A stretch of 42,032 nucleotides of DNA, from the NCBI GenBank assembly GCA_964458795.1, contig CAYWJW010000008.1, positions 1 to 42,032 of the forward strand, given 5' to 3'. Of this stretch, positions 26,472 to 34,853 are shown piece by piece. The notes beneath the pieces are model-generated. The model was given only the letters and a program-made list of their open reading frames with translations. It did no database searches and was not told the origin of the DNA. Positions within the stretch are counted from its first letter, which is position 1; each line of letters opens with the position of its first letter. The position numbers were made by a program, and so were the translations under genes. Source of the stretch: JAJTHY01 sp964458795. Lineage in GTDB: Bacteria; Pseudomonadota; Alphaproteobacteria; Rickettsiales; Midichloriaceae.

Positions 26472-28067
26472 ATGCTTGGAAATCAGATGCAACCACTTGC
26501 AAGTAAATCTTATGATGATGTAAGACATTGGGAAGTGTTTCTCCAAACTTTATTTAACGATGAGCAAATCAAGGTTATAGGTCTTCAACCAGAGACGGTT
26601 GAAATTGAATGTGTAACTGAGGACGCTAAACGTAAGATAGCACTATTACTAGCTTCTCCTGAAACGCTAAAAGCTAATGTAATTCACTCAGTTTTTGACA
26701 CCGGTTCATCAACTGCATCTATAAGTACATATGGTGGGGAGTGCACATCTACGATTCCGGAAGATATATCTCCGGAGGAATTGATTAAAAAAGCTTTGTA
26801 TACAGATTTTTTAGAGTCTATAAATTTAAATTTATCTAAATTTGAATTTGATTCATCAAGGAAAGTATGGATGATGAATCAAGTTTTTCCAAATAAGCAA
26901 CGGAAGGCAGTTGCTGTAGCTAATTTTAACTTGTTACAATCAGCATTAAGTAATCCTGACCTTAGTAAAATATTACGTTCCGATGGTAGTGAAAAAATAA
27001 AAAGTGAATTACCAGAAGCCTTTGTATCCCAAGATATAAAAAGATTATTTAAGATTGAGAAAGAAGAGTTATCTTTAATGATTACTGTTGATATTCATGC
27101 ATACAACGCATACTTACAGATCAAGAGTTTACTTTCTTTCCAAGCTTATGAAAGTGATCAACCTTCACAAGATACTAAGGTGGTATTTGATAAAATAGCA
27201 CTAATCAAATACTTCAATGAGATGTTTCAAAGTGGTACTATATACAAACAAGAAGAGGGAGAGATAATTAGGCCTATAGTCGCGCTTTCCAGCAAAATGC
27301 ATGAAAACAGATTTAGAGCTACTAAAGTGCCAAATATAATTATTTTGATGGACGTAAGTGGGAGTATGAGAGATTTCTTTGATGAGTATAAGAAAAATAT
27401 TATTTCAATGATAAATGATATAAGAAGTAAATATCAAGAATCAATTATAAGAATTCATGCTTTTGCCAGTACAGTAGATCAATATGGTATTACTATTCCA
27501 AGTGTGAAGGATTGTGAATGCTCTGTTTCTGAACAACAACAGTATGCTGAATCTTTGAGGGTGTTTGACAGGTATGTAGCATCTGGTGGAACAGCATTAT
27601 ATTATGCCATAGGAACAGCATTATCGAAGGTTATGATTAATAGTAATGATATAATTTTATTATTTACAGACGGACGTCAGTGCAGTTTAAGGAAATCAGA
27701 TATTGACGTGCTGCAGGATATAAGAGAAAAAAGAGAAAGAAATCAACAATTTTCAATGTTTGCTTTTGGAGCTGGAAGTTATGATAAAAGTTTCTTTGAA
27801 AGGTTATCAAAAACTGCAGGTGTTGTTATTGAAGATTTAGGTGTTAATTTTAATGAATTATCATTACTCAAACATATGGATAAGCTTGGGAAGAGTAAAA
27901 CTGTAGTTGAGTTTCTCTCTTCTACAGGTATTCTTGCATCCTTACAGGTGGTGCCAGATCAACCATTGGTTAGTAGGCATGGTATTGGTGCATCTGAGTT
28001 ATTTAGCATTGGTATGTACTCCCAATTAGGTAGGGAAGAAAGACAAGCTTCTTTAGGGGGTATTTAA
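26472..28067 (+). CDS. Orphan von Willebrand factor type A (VWA) domain protein
   Basis: A 531-residue protein with a VWA domain at about residues 288-455. Seen: a complete MIDAS metal site, DVSGS at 294-298 (Asp294, Ser296, Ser298), Thr374 in SGGTAL and Asp400 in LLFTDG, preceded by the hydrophobic strand NIIILM. The N-terminal ~285 residues match nothing I know. No signal peptide or membrane helix, so it is likely cytoplasmic or exported by a non-Sec route. There is no MoxR-type AAA+ ATPase, kinase or phosphatase next to it, unlike the common VWA pairings. GGGG lies just upstream of the start region, and it has its own promoter. Function unknown. Confidence 0.8.
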   Translation: MLGNQMQPLASKSYDDVRHWEVFLQTLFNDEQIKVIGLQPETVEIECVTEDAKRKIALLLASPETLKANVIHSVFDTGSSTASISTYGGECTSTIPEDISPEELIKKALYTDFLESINLNLSKFEFDSSRKVWMMNQVFPNKQRKAVAVANFNLLQSALSNPDLSKILRSDGSEKIKSELPEAFVSQDIKRLFKIEKEELSLMITVDIHAYNAYLQIKSLLSFQAYESDQPSQDTKVVFDKIALIKYFNEMFQSGTIYKQEEGEIIRPIVALSSKMHENRFRATKVPNIIILMDVSGSMRDFFDEYKKNIISMINDIRSKYQESIIRIHAFASTVDQYGITIPSVKDCECSVSEQQQYAESLRVFDRYVASGGTALYYAIGTALSKVMINSNDIILLFTDGRQCSLRKSDIDVLQDIREKRERNQQFSMFAFGAGSYDKSFFERLSKTAGVVIEDLGVNFNELSLLKHMDKLGKSKTVVEFLSSTGILASLQVVPDQPLVSRHGIGASELFSIGMYSQLGREERQASLGGI

Positions 28068-28075
28068 GGCACATG

Positions 28076-29314
28076 CTAAGCAATCTGTTCTAGCTTAACG
28101 GCAATTTCTTCACCAGAAAGCATGTCCTTCAACTTGAATATGCCGGTTGCAAGCTCATCATCACCGAAAATAAGTGTATGTGTTGCGCCCATTTTATTAG
28201 CTTTTTGCATTTGTTTGCCAATATTTGAGTGGTACACATAATCAATGCTAATATTGCGCGCCCGGAGTTCTTCTGCAATACGAGGTGCTTGAGATAGCGC
28301 TACTTCTCCAATTGGGATTAGGAAGATTAGCTTGCGCATAGTATGGCTTAGATTTTCTACGATAAGATCACCAATGCGCTCGATACCTGCGGCAAACCCA
28401 ATTGCAGGAATGGATGGTGCTCCCATAACTTCAAATAGCTTATCGTATCTTCCCCCGGCAAGAACGGTACCTTGGCTGCCTAGTTTATCAGTTGTAAATT
28501 CGAATACAGTGTGTGTGTAATAGTCCAAGCCACGCACTAATTTTGGATTCACTGTCATCTCAATACCTAAGTTGTTAAGGCCAGACTGCACAGTTTCAAA
28601 CCTCTCCATTGCATCCTTGGTGAATGAGTCGTAAATTTTGGGAGCAGAGACTAGGATCCTTCTATCGCCTTCATCTTTGGAGTCCAGTATCCTAAGAGGG
28701 TTTTTATCAAGCCGGATTTTGCTGTCTTCTGATAAGTCAGAGAGATATTTGCTTAAATAGTTAACTAGGTGTTCTTTATAGGCTGCGCGGCTTTCAGAGT
28801 CACCTATTGATGAAATCTCAAGTTTTACGCTGTCCTTAAGCCCTAGGCCATTCAATAAGTTTTGAGCAAGAGCTATGATTTCTATATCCGTATATGTGGC
28901 TGCTACTCCAATACTCTCAAAATTTAACTGATGAAATTGACGATATCTAGCTTTTTGTGGGCGTTCATGCCGAAATATCGGGCCATGTGAAAAGTATTTT
29001 ATTGGCAGACTTTGGGTAAGACCATTCGAGATAACTGAGCGAACTACGCTTGCTGTGAATTCTGGGCGAAGGGTTATGCTGGTTTTGTCGCGGTCTAAAA
29101 ATGTGTAAGTCTCTTTGCTTACCACGTCGGATGTTTCACCAAGGGTGCGATGGAATATTTCGCTAAACTCAAAGATCGGTAGCATAAGTTCTTGGTAATT
29201 ATATAGCTTTGCCATCAAATATGCCCGGTCAACAATTGTTTTATAGGCGACCATATCTGGGCCAAATATATCGCGCACGCCGCGCACAGGTTGCATTTTA
29301 AATGTATCGGACAT
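28076..29314 (-). CDS. hisS: Histidyl-tRNA synthetase
   Basis: Class II aminoacyl-tRNA synthetase that charges tRNA-His with histidine, in the cytoplasm. Seen: MQPVRGVRDIFGPDM, motif 1 region (LPIFEFSEIFHRTLGETSDV), motif 2 with FRHERPQKARYRQFHQLNFE, the HisA-specific block VRGLDYYTHTVFEF, motif 3 PAIGFAAGIERI, and a C-terminal anticodon-binding domain. 412 residues is normal. It converges on the VWA gene (8 bp between ends). Confidence 0.97.
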   Translation of the reverse strand: MSDTFKMQPVRGVRDIFGPDMVAYKTIVDRAYLMAKLYNYQELMLPIFEFSEIFHRTLGETSDVVSKETYTFLDRDKTSITLRPEFTASVVRSVISNGLTQSLPIKYFSHGPIFRHERPQKARYRQFHQLNFESIGVAATYTDIEIIALAQNLLNGLGLKDSVKLEISSIGDSESRAAYKEHLVNYLSKYLSDLSEDSKIRLDKNPLRILDSKDEGDRRILVSAPKIYDSFTKDAMERFETVQSGLNNLGIEMTVNPKLVRGLDYYTHTVFEFTTDKLGSQGTVLAGGRYDKLFEVMGAPSIPAIGFAAGIERIGDLIVENLSHTMRKLIFLIPIGEVALSQAPRIAEELRARNISIDYVYHSNIGKQMQKANKMGATHTLIFGDDELATGIFKLKDMLSGEEIAVKLEQIA

Positions 29315-29440
29315 AGCTAACTTCCAGTTTTTAAGAAATATATAACACTTTCCTACTAAAGAAAACCTGTAAAAATAGTTGCAAGCTTATGCGAAATAAT
29401 ATAATTATTAGTTCTACAATTTATTATATGGATTCTAAGT

Positions 29441-29710
29441 ATGTGCGTTTTTGAAATATTACACTTTTTGCCTCTAGCCCTTATCGCGCTATCTGCGCTT
29501 AGTTTGAAAGGAAAAAGCAGTGGTTTATTCTCTCTAATGGTTTTGGTTCTTAGTACTATTGGTTTAATAGCTGGTAATCATTCGCATGTAGAGCATGGCG
29601 CGTTTTTTGGCATGGCTGACCCGTGCTTTGGATATATGCTAGCTATTGCTGTAAGTGCATTTACTTCTTTGAAAGCTTTGAAAAACAAGTTCGCAAGAGT
29701 TAATGCTTAA
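29441..29710 (+). CDS. Small membrane protein of unknown function
   Basis: An 89-residue protein with about three hydrophobic segments (residues 4-22, 29-46, 58-76) and a histidine-containing loop NHSHVEHGAFFGM between them. It overlaps the next gene by 8 bp, which argues for translational coupling and that it is real. I do not recognise it. Confidence 0.65.
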   Translation: MCVFEILHFLPLALIALSALSLKGKSSGLFSLMVLVLSTIGLIAGNHSHVEHGAFFGMADPCFGYMLAIAVSAFTSLKALKNKFARVNA

Positions 29711-30365
29711 GAAGTTTTTATTCTTAAGTTTAGTAGCTGCTTTTGCAGCTATTTTCTACTTTTACCCTAGCATAGATTTAGATACGTCTTCGTTGTTTTA
29801 TAAGGAAGGTGAGGGGTTTTACCTTAAAGATAGGCTCTGGGTGTATCTTGTTTATAAAGCAGTTCCGCTCACTTGCTTTGCTTTTGTTTTTGTTGCCATA
29901 TTCTTTAGTATTAAAGAATATATATCCACTAAATCGATAAATCCTAAGCACTACAAAAAGATTATTTATGTAACATTAGTTTGTCTGATAGGTCCAGGGT
30001 TTATAGTGCACAATGTTTTTAAAGATAATTTTGGTAGGCCAAGGCCTCATCAAATTGAGCAATTTGGCGGGTCATCCCAGTTTCAAAGGGCATTTGTTAT
30101 CTCTAATGAGTGCAAACGTAACTGCTCATTTCCTTCTGGACACGCATCCGTAGGCTTCATGTTTTTTGCGCTTGCATTTCTTTATACTGGAAAGAAGAGA
30201 TTATGGCTTTCATCTCTCGCAATTTTCTTAGGTCTTGGTATAGGACTAGTGCGTATTATACAAGGCGGACATTTCCTAAGTGATGTTATATTTGCAGGGA
30301 TAGTTGTTTATGCTACTGCGTATGTGTTAGACATAATAATAAAACCCCGCGATAATGCAGCTTAA
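29703..30365 (+). CDS. PAP2-family membrane phosphatase
   Basis: A 220-residue integral membrane phosphatase of the PAP2/type 2 phosphatidic acid phosphatase superfamily. Seen: the three-part active site, KDNFGRPRP (~109-117), PSGHAS (~144-149) and RIIQGGHFLSDVIF (~184-197), within about five membrane helices. Known substrates of the superfamily are lipid phosphates and diphosphates (phosphatidylglycerophosphate, undecaprenyl diphosphate, lipid A 1-phosphate as in LpxE); the sequence alone does not say which. It overlaps both neighbours (8 bp and 11 bp), so the three genes are surely one operon. Confidence 0.9.
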   Translation: MLKKFLFLSLVAAFAAIFYFYPSIDLDTSSLFYKEGEGFYLKDRLWVYLVYKAVPLTCFAFVFVAIFFSIKEYISTKSINPKHYKKIIYVTLVCLIGPGFIVHNVFKDNFGRPRPHQIEQFGGSSQFQRAFVISNECKRNCSFPSGHASVGFMFFALAFLYTGKKRLWLSSLAIFLGLGIGLVRIIQGGHFLSDVIFAGIVVYATAYVLDIIIKPRDNAA

Positions 30366-30810
30366 GCCTTGGAAAAAACGTTTAATGACTGTGTCTATCC
30401 TTATGGTTAGTATCGCAATTGGTGTTGCCATAATACTCAAGACTTTTAATGATAATATCCTATTTTTCTTCAGTCCTACAGACCTTATAGAGCGCAATGT
30501 TGCCCCAAGTGATAGAATCATTAGGGTAGGTGGGCTTGTAAAAGTTGGGTCAATTAGAAAATCTGTAGATAGCACAGAAGTTGAATTCACAATCACCGAT
30601 AACCAGAGTGATTTAAAAGTTTCCTATTCAGGAATTCTCCCAAATTTGTTTAAGGAAATGCAAGGCACTGTGGCACTTGGTGTTCTAAAGGTCGATGGAC
30701 ACTTTGAAGCAAAAGAATTGCTGGCCAAGCATGATGAAAACTACATGCCGAAAGAGGTCGCAGATAGCCTAAAAAAGCAGGGCCTTTGGCAAGAAGGTGG
30801 GAAGTATTAG
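30355..30810 (+). CDS. ccmE: Cytochrome c-type biogenesis haem chaperone CcmE
   Basis: Periplasmic-facing haem chaperone of the System I cytochrome c maturation pathway; it carries haem covalently to CcmF/H. Seen: one N-terminal membrane anchor (MTVSILMVSIAIGVAIILKT), an OB-fold domain (RIIRVGGLVKVGSIRK onward) and the haem-binding histidine in LAKHDENYMP (His126, with Tyr130). 151 residues is normal. It is the only ccm gene in the window and supplies the c-type haems for CcoO and CcoP. The start overlaps the PAP2 gene by 11 bp. Confidence 0.95.
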   Translation: MQLKPWKKRLMTVSILMVSIAIGVAIILKTFNDNILFFFSPTDLIERNVAPSDRIIRVGGLVKVGSIRKSVDSTEVEFTITDNQSDLKVSYSGILPNLFKEMQGTVALGVLKVDGHFEAKELLAKHDENYMPKEVADSLKKQGLWQEGGKY

Positions 30811-30833
30811 TAATCTCCCTGAATCCATGGTTA

Positions 30834-32939
30834 CTAGCGTCCCTGCTCATTAGCTGTATCTTCTTTGCAATACCACTGTACGCTGCGCCCTAATGCGTAA
30901 GCTCCTAAAATTGCACCATAAGCAATAGCTGGCATCTTATTCTCAGCAACATAATTCACATATGCTGCTGGTGCCGCCAGGACAACAAGCCATAAAGGTG
31001 ATGAACTTTGTAAAAAGAAGCAACTTAGCATTGTTGCAACACCGTATGAGGCATCATTACCGAAATTTCTATCTAGTAGTTTCTGAGGTATGGTATAAGA
31101 TCCAACGGCAATTTGCCTTAAAAAGCTAGTTTCGCTTATAGTAATATCTCTTCTATAAACCATTGGTGCATAGTATATTGTGATGCCAACAAGCAATGAT
31201 TTAACTGCTATGCCAAGATAGTCACGGGGGGTGCTTGGAGTAGCTTTTTCTTCTACCACCACTACTTCTTCTTTCTCTTTTTTCTCTTCGTCTTTCTCTG
31301 ATTTGGATTCCTCTTCTAAGATTACATCATCTTCTGCTGAAGCTATAGAGCTCCGCACCTTCATTTCTTCTTCCAGCCTTTCCTGTTCTAACCTCTTGGC
31401 TTTAAGCTCCTCTTCTAACTTGCGTTGCTCTTCTGGGCTACGCATCTGTGGATGAGTTGCTGGATCCATTGAAGTCATATTGGAATCGTTAAGTCCTTTC
31501 CCTTCTTTCTTATCACGCTGATTCTGCGCTGCAAGCTTTTCCCCGTCTTGTCGCTGGTTTGCAAGTATAGTTTTCATTTCTTCAACTTCAGCAGCCAGCC
31601 TTTTCTTTTCTTCCTGCTGTTCTCTAAGTGCAAGTGCTAACTTGCGTTGTTCATCTAGCTCAAGTTGCTCTTCTTGAGAAAGAGGTGTAGATGGCGGGGG
31701 AACTAGACCATCTTCCTTCTGTTTTGCAAGGAGTCTATCTGCAGCCTCAATTAGTGGTTTTAAGTTAGGCTGATTAGGGTCATTAGATTCTTTTTCAACA
31801 GGTTCAGCACTATCCTTATTTTCTAATATCTCCTCACTTTCTGAAGAACTTGAACTAGAGAAAGAGAGAAAAACATTATCATCATTTTCTTCTATATCCG
31901 AATTTAAGGATTCTTCCACTTCTAAAGGATCTTCTTTTGCAACATTATTCTCTTTCAGTTCTAGAGAGGCAACTTCTGTAGGGTTTTCTTGTTCATGAGG
32001 CAACTCTGGCGTATTCTGTTCATGCAGCACTTCTAGTTTGCTATCTTTTTCAACCACATGTCCATCTGTACTATTCGGTGACTCAGATAGTTCGTGCTTG
32101 AGTTTATCTATATCTCTAGCATTTTGCTCAACAACAACTTTAGTCTCTTCCCGCTCTTTGTTCTCTACCTCTACCTCTACCTCTACCTTTTCCTTTTTTT
32201 CCTCTTCAACCGAATTTTCCTCTTCAGAACTCCTATCTTCAATCTTAAGCGGATCGAGAAATATCGAGTTATTCTGGGTATCAGTTGGTTTCATATAAGC
32301 AGTAAAGTAAGGCTGTGCGGCACTTGAAACAAAACCCCACATACCTTTCGCAACAAAATTTGTAACTCCAGTGATAGTAATGTTACTAAGTAGATCGGAA
32401 ACATTTTCTCCAACAGATTTTATTGCCACAGGAGTAGAGGGAGCTATAGTTACATTAACAGGATTATTAACTACTGCTTCTTTTTCTTCTTCATATGGCT
32501 TAATAACAGGCTTATCATTTACTACTTCTGCACATGGTTCAACTTTCTTTAAAGCCTCGAATATTTTTTTGTTAACTTTAAGTGGATAAATGATTGTTAT
32601 TTCTCTAGTTCTACTTCCAGTTCTAGCGCTAGGTTTTTTAGAATATATAAATTCGTTTAAAGTATTTAAAAATTCTGTAATAGATTTTATCTCACTTTTA
32701 GAAAGCTCAGCGCTCTTTATATTATGAGCTAGTTTGTCTGTAGTCATGGATTTTACATCATCTGCAGTGGCATCAGCAAAAAAGTCTTCAGCACTCTTGC
32801 CGTCCAATAATATATCCAACTTGGCTAATGATTGTATAATGCATGATTTAGCCGACTTCTTTAACTCGTCTGAGTCATAAGTATTTAAAGAACTATCTCT
32901 ATTTGTGATAATTACTTTAAGTAACTCTCTTGCTTTCAT
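30834..32939 (-). CDS. Acidic low-complexity coiled-coil protein with C-terminal membrane region
   Basis: A 701-residue protein I do not recognise. Seen in order: a soluble helical N-terminus (~1-110), a linker region, a hydrophobic patch (SDLLSNITITGVTNFVAKG, ~180-215), a glutamate-rich stretch with VEVEVEVE, EEEEN-type runs and poly-serine (SFSSSSSSESEE), a long charged coiled coil (~400-580: LDEQRKLALALREQQEEKKR and EEQRKLEEELKAKR), and two to four membrane helices in the last ~90 residues. No clear Shine-Dalgarno precedes the ATG at 32939. The design resembles exported Rickettsiales proteins, but no secretion signal is visible. Low complexity may inflate any similarity search. Confidence 0.7.
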   Translation of the reverse strand: MKARELLKVIITNRDSSLNTYDSDELKKSAKSCIIQSLAKLDILLDGKSAEDFFADATADDVKSMTTDKLAHNIKSAELSKSEIKSITEFLNTLNEFIYSKKPSARTGSRTREITIIYPLKVNKKIFEALKKVEPCAEVVNDKPVIKPYEEEKEAVVNNPVNVTIAPSTPVAIKSVGENVSDLLSNITITGVTNFVAKGMWGFVSSAAQPYFTAYMKPTDTQNNSIFLDPLKIEDRSSEEENSVEEEKKEKVEVEVEVENKEREETKVVVEQNARDIDKLKHELSESPNSTDGHVVEKDSKLEVLHEQNTPELPHEQENPTEVASLELKENNVAKEDPLEVEESLNSDIEENDDNVFLSFSSSSSSESEEILENKDSAEPVEKESNDPNQPNLKPLIEAADRLLAKQKEDGLVPPPSTPLSQEEQLELDEQRKLALALREQQEEKKRLAAEVEEMKTILANQRQDGEKLAAQNQRDKKEGKGLNDSNMTSMDPATHPQMRSPEEQRKLEEELKAKRLEQERLEEEMKVRSSIASAEDDVILEEESKSEKDEEKKEKEEVVVVEEKATPSTPRDYLGIAVKSLLVGITIYYAPMVYRRDITISETSFLRQIAVGSYTIPQKLLDRNFGNDASYGVATMLSCFFLQSSSPLWLVVLAAPAAYVNYVAENKMPAIAYGAILGAYALGRSVQWYCKEDTANEQGR
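32163..32186. repeat. Hexanucleotide array (CTCTAC)x4 inside a coding region
   Basis: Four perfect CTCTAC units in tandem; on the coding (minus) strand each encodes Val-Glu, giving the VEVEVEVE run. A 6-bp unit keeps the reading frame, so copy-number change would alter length without switching the gene off. Confidence 0.85.
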
Positions 32940-33008
32940 CTGATATAAACCACATTAAATTTTGTAATATTATACAGCCTGAGGCCCGCCCATACAAAGC
33001 TTTTATTG

Positions 33009-33938
33009 TTAAGAAAATGTTAAGAGCGCACCTTTGGGAATTTTAAATCCTCTTAAGAATGCTTCAAGGTATATCATCTTGCGTCCTTCGCGTTGCAGAA
33101 GCATAGGCTTGAGTGCGCCACCCTTACATGCTATGGTCAAATCATCGTCAATTACTGTGCCTGGAGGGGCATTTGTCTCTAAGCTAGTTAGGCTCTCTGC
33201 TTCAATGATTTTTATGTTCTCACCATTAAAGGTAAAATATGCTCCAGGGCGAGGGGAGAATGCTCTAACTTGCGCATTTACCAAATAGGAGCTTTTACCA
33301 AAGTCTAGTCGTTCATCAGCGCGTTCTATCTTGCGTGCATGAGTTTCTCCAAGTTCTGCTTGCTTGCGCATTTTTGCTGTGCCAGTTTCAAGTTGCATTA
33401 ATACCTCCAGCACCATCTCAGCGCCAATCTTAGACGTTATGTCGTGCAGCTCTTGAGAAGTCATGCTCTCATTCACTGCTAGAGTTCTTTCAAGTATGAT
33501 GTCGCCCGTATCCATACCCTTATCCATCTTCATTATACATACTGAGGTTTCCTTATCACCTGCAAGGATTGTATGCTGGATAGGAGCAGCGCCACGCCAT
33601 CTTGGGAGTTTTGATGGGTGAATATTGATGCAGCCATGTTTGGTAGCGTTTAAAATGCGTTCAGGCAAAATCACGCCATAAGCTGCAACTACGGCCACAT
33701 CGGCTTTAAGAGATGCAAACTGCTGATAGTCTACATCATCTTTAAAGTTTTTAGGGGTAAGTACATTCAAACCATGCTGTAATGCGAGAGCATGAATAGA
33801 TGACTGAATATCCAGTTGACCACGCCCAGCCGGCCTTGGCGGCATGGTATAAACCGCAACAATTTCATGCTCACTATCAATTAGTTTTGCAAGTGCTGGC
33901 ACCGCAAACTGCGGAGTTCCCATAAATATGATTCGCAT
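33009..33938 (-). CDS. fmt: Methionyl-tRNA formyltransferase
   Basis: Formylates Met-tRNA(fMet) using 10-formyl-THF. Seen: RIIFMGTPQFAVPALAKL, then GVILPERILN, the catalytic block GCINIHPSKLPRWRGAAPIQ (histidine with preceding asparagine), and the aspartate in MDKGMDTGDII, followed by a C-terminal OB-like tRNA-binding domain (residues ~205-309). 309 residues is normal. No def gene is adjacent, unlike the common def-fmt pair. Confidence 0.97.
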   Translation of the reverse strand: MRIIFMGTPQFAVPALAKLIDSEHEIVAVYTMPPRPAGRGQLDIQSSIHALALQHGLNVLTPKNFKDDVDYQQFASLKADVAVVAAYGVILPERILNATKHGCINIHPSKLPRWRGAAPIQHTILAGDKETSVCIMKMDKGMDTGDIILERTLAVNESMTSQELHDITSKIGAEMVLEVLMQLETGTAKMRKQAELGETHARKIERADERLDFGKSSYLVNAQVRAFSPRPGAYFTFNGENIKIIEAESLTSLETNAPPGTVIDDDLTIACKGGALKPMLLQREGRKMIYLEAFLRGFKIPKGALLTFS

Positions 33939-33993
33939 AACTTATAACTTACTTTCTATATAATTTCCAAGTGTTAGAGCAGCTTTGAGATGG

Positions 33994-34102
33994 ATACCGC
34001 TATCAAGCAGCGGTATGACAAACTTACACTTTCCTGATCTTATATTTATCATTATAAACCACAAAAAAGTCCTATGGAAGTCCCTAAGCAAAATATTTTT
34101 GC
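33994..34102 (+). repeat. Modular repeat: palindrome plus 3' module (copy D)
   Basis: Palindrome at 33994-34016 with 8-bp arms ATACCGCT and AGCGGTAT around loop ATCAAGC, followed by ATGACA, then the 3' module (34031-34102: CTTATATTTATC, CAAAAAAGTCCTATGGAAG, GCAAAATATTTTTGC). The order palindrome-then-3' module matches copies A, B and E. It lies in the 320-bp gap upstream of the 34259 gene. Confidence 0.8.
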
Positions 34103-34195
34103 ATCTAGTTGCACCTACCATATAACCTGTCCTTGCCTGCTTTGCTATGAATCGCCCGATCAAGTCATATGATGACATTGTTATGACAGGTTTTC

Positions 34196-34224
34196 TTGCT
34201 TATTCTCAAGAATTAGTGTAGGAT
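34196..34224 (+). promoter_or_regulatory. Candidate sigma-70 promoter
   Basis: TTGCTT (34196-34201), 17-bp spacer, TAGGAT (34219-34224), 34 bp before the ATG at 34259. Four of six bases match each hexamer. Confidence 0.5.
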
Positions 34225-34258
34225 CGGCGATAATTAATTGTTATTTAAGGTAATGCTT

Positions 34259-34759
34259 ATGAAGGCTATAGAGACTACGTTTATTGTTGTGGGCGCTACG
34301 CTTGCCGGGGCTAGGTTTTTTACAAAAAGTACACCAAAAACAATAGAAAGAACAATACCCGCTAAACATCAATGTGAAAATTGTAACGAAGAGAAAGAAT
34401 ATGAGGTAACTCAGGAAATCAAGACCTATGAAAATATTCCTTCTATAAAAGGAGCAATCCTTGGTTTCACGCTTAGCAATTTGCTGATTTATGCAGGACC
34501 GCTTAAAGAGGCTATAAAAGCAAGAGAAGGGATGAAAATTATGGCTGTTACAGCTTCTTCTGCTATTGCTATTATGTCATTTTTCTTTGTGGGAGTGGGG
34601 ATATTACAAGGTAATGAAGCGTTAAGAGACAGAATAAGTTACCTTAGCGCAAAGTTTCATGAAAAATCGCCAGATGCTGCCTCAATGCTTGTTGCAGCTG
34701 GTTGTGCTGTTTCTGGCCTTGCATTTGGTAACTTTATTGCTGCTGCTGTTTCAAGGTAA
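34259..34759 (+). CDS. Small membrane protein of unknown function
   Basis: A 166-residue protein I do not recognise. Seen: an N-terminal hydrophobic segment (TTFIVVGATLAGARFF), a short polar part holding a single CENC pair, and three further hydrophobic segments (AILGFTLSNLLIYAG; IMAVTASSAIAIMSFFFVGV; SMLVAAGCAVSGLAFGNFIA). I used ATG at 34259, which has AAGG 8 nt upstream; earlier in-frame starts at 34238 (TTG) and 34253 lack one. It has its own candidate promoter and is followed by ispH after 94 bp. Confidence 0.65.
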   Translation: MKAIETTFIVVGATLAGARFFTKSTPKTIERTIPAKHQCENCNEEKEYEVTQEIKTYENIPSIKGAILGFTLSNLLIYAGPLKEAIKAREGMKIMAVTASSAIAIMSFFFVGVGILQGNEALRDRISYLSAKFHEKSPDAASMLVAAGCAVSGLAFGNFIAAAVSR

Positions 34760-34853
34760 GTAGGAGTACGGGTAAAACATTAGCTTAAGATTTAACTGGA
34801 AAGAATGCTAAATTTTATCTAGAATCAGCAGTATAACTTATAGCTAATTTTAG

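Noticed and set aside
31231..32327. Several plus-strand open frames opposite the 701-residue gene
   Set aside because: They are serine- and phenylalanine-rich mirror images of the acidic low-complexity gene on the other strand.
13043..34102. Dispersed repeats as a CRISPR array
   Set aside because: Copies are kilobases apart, vary in length and orientation, and have no regular spacers or cas genes.
33942..34178. 78-residue minus-strand open frame upstream of fmt
   Set aside because: It is the translation of repeat copy D and its palindrome, with no Shine-Dalgarno and no protein-like composition.
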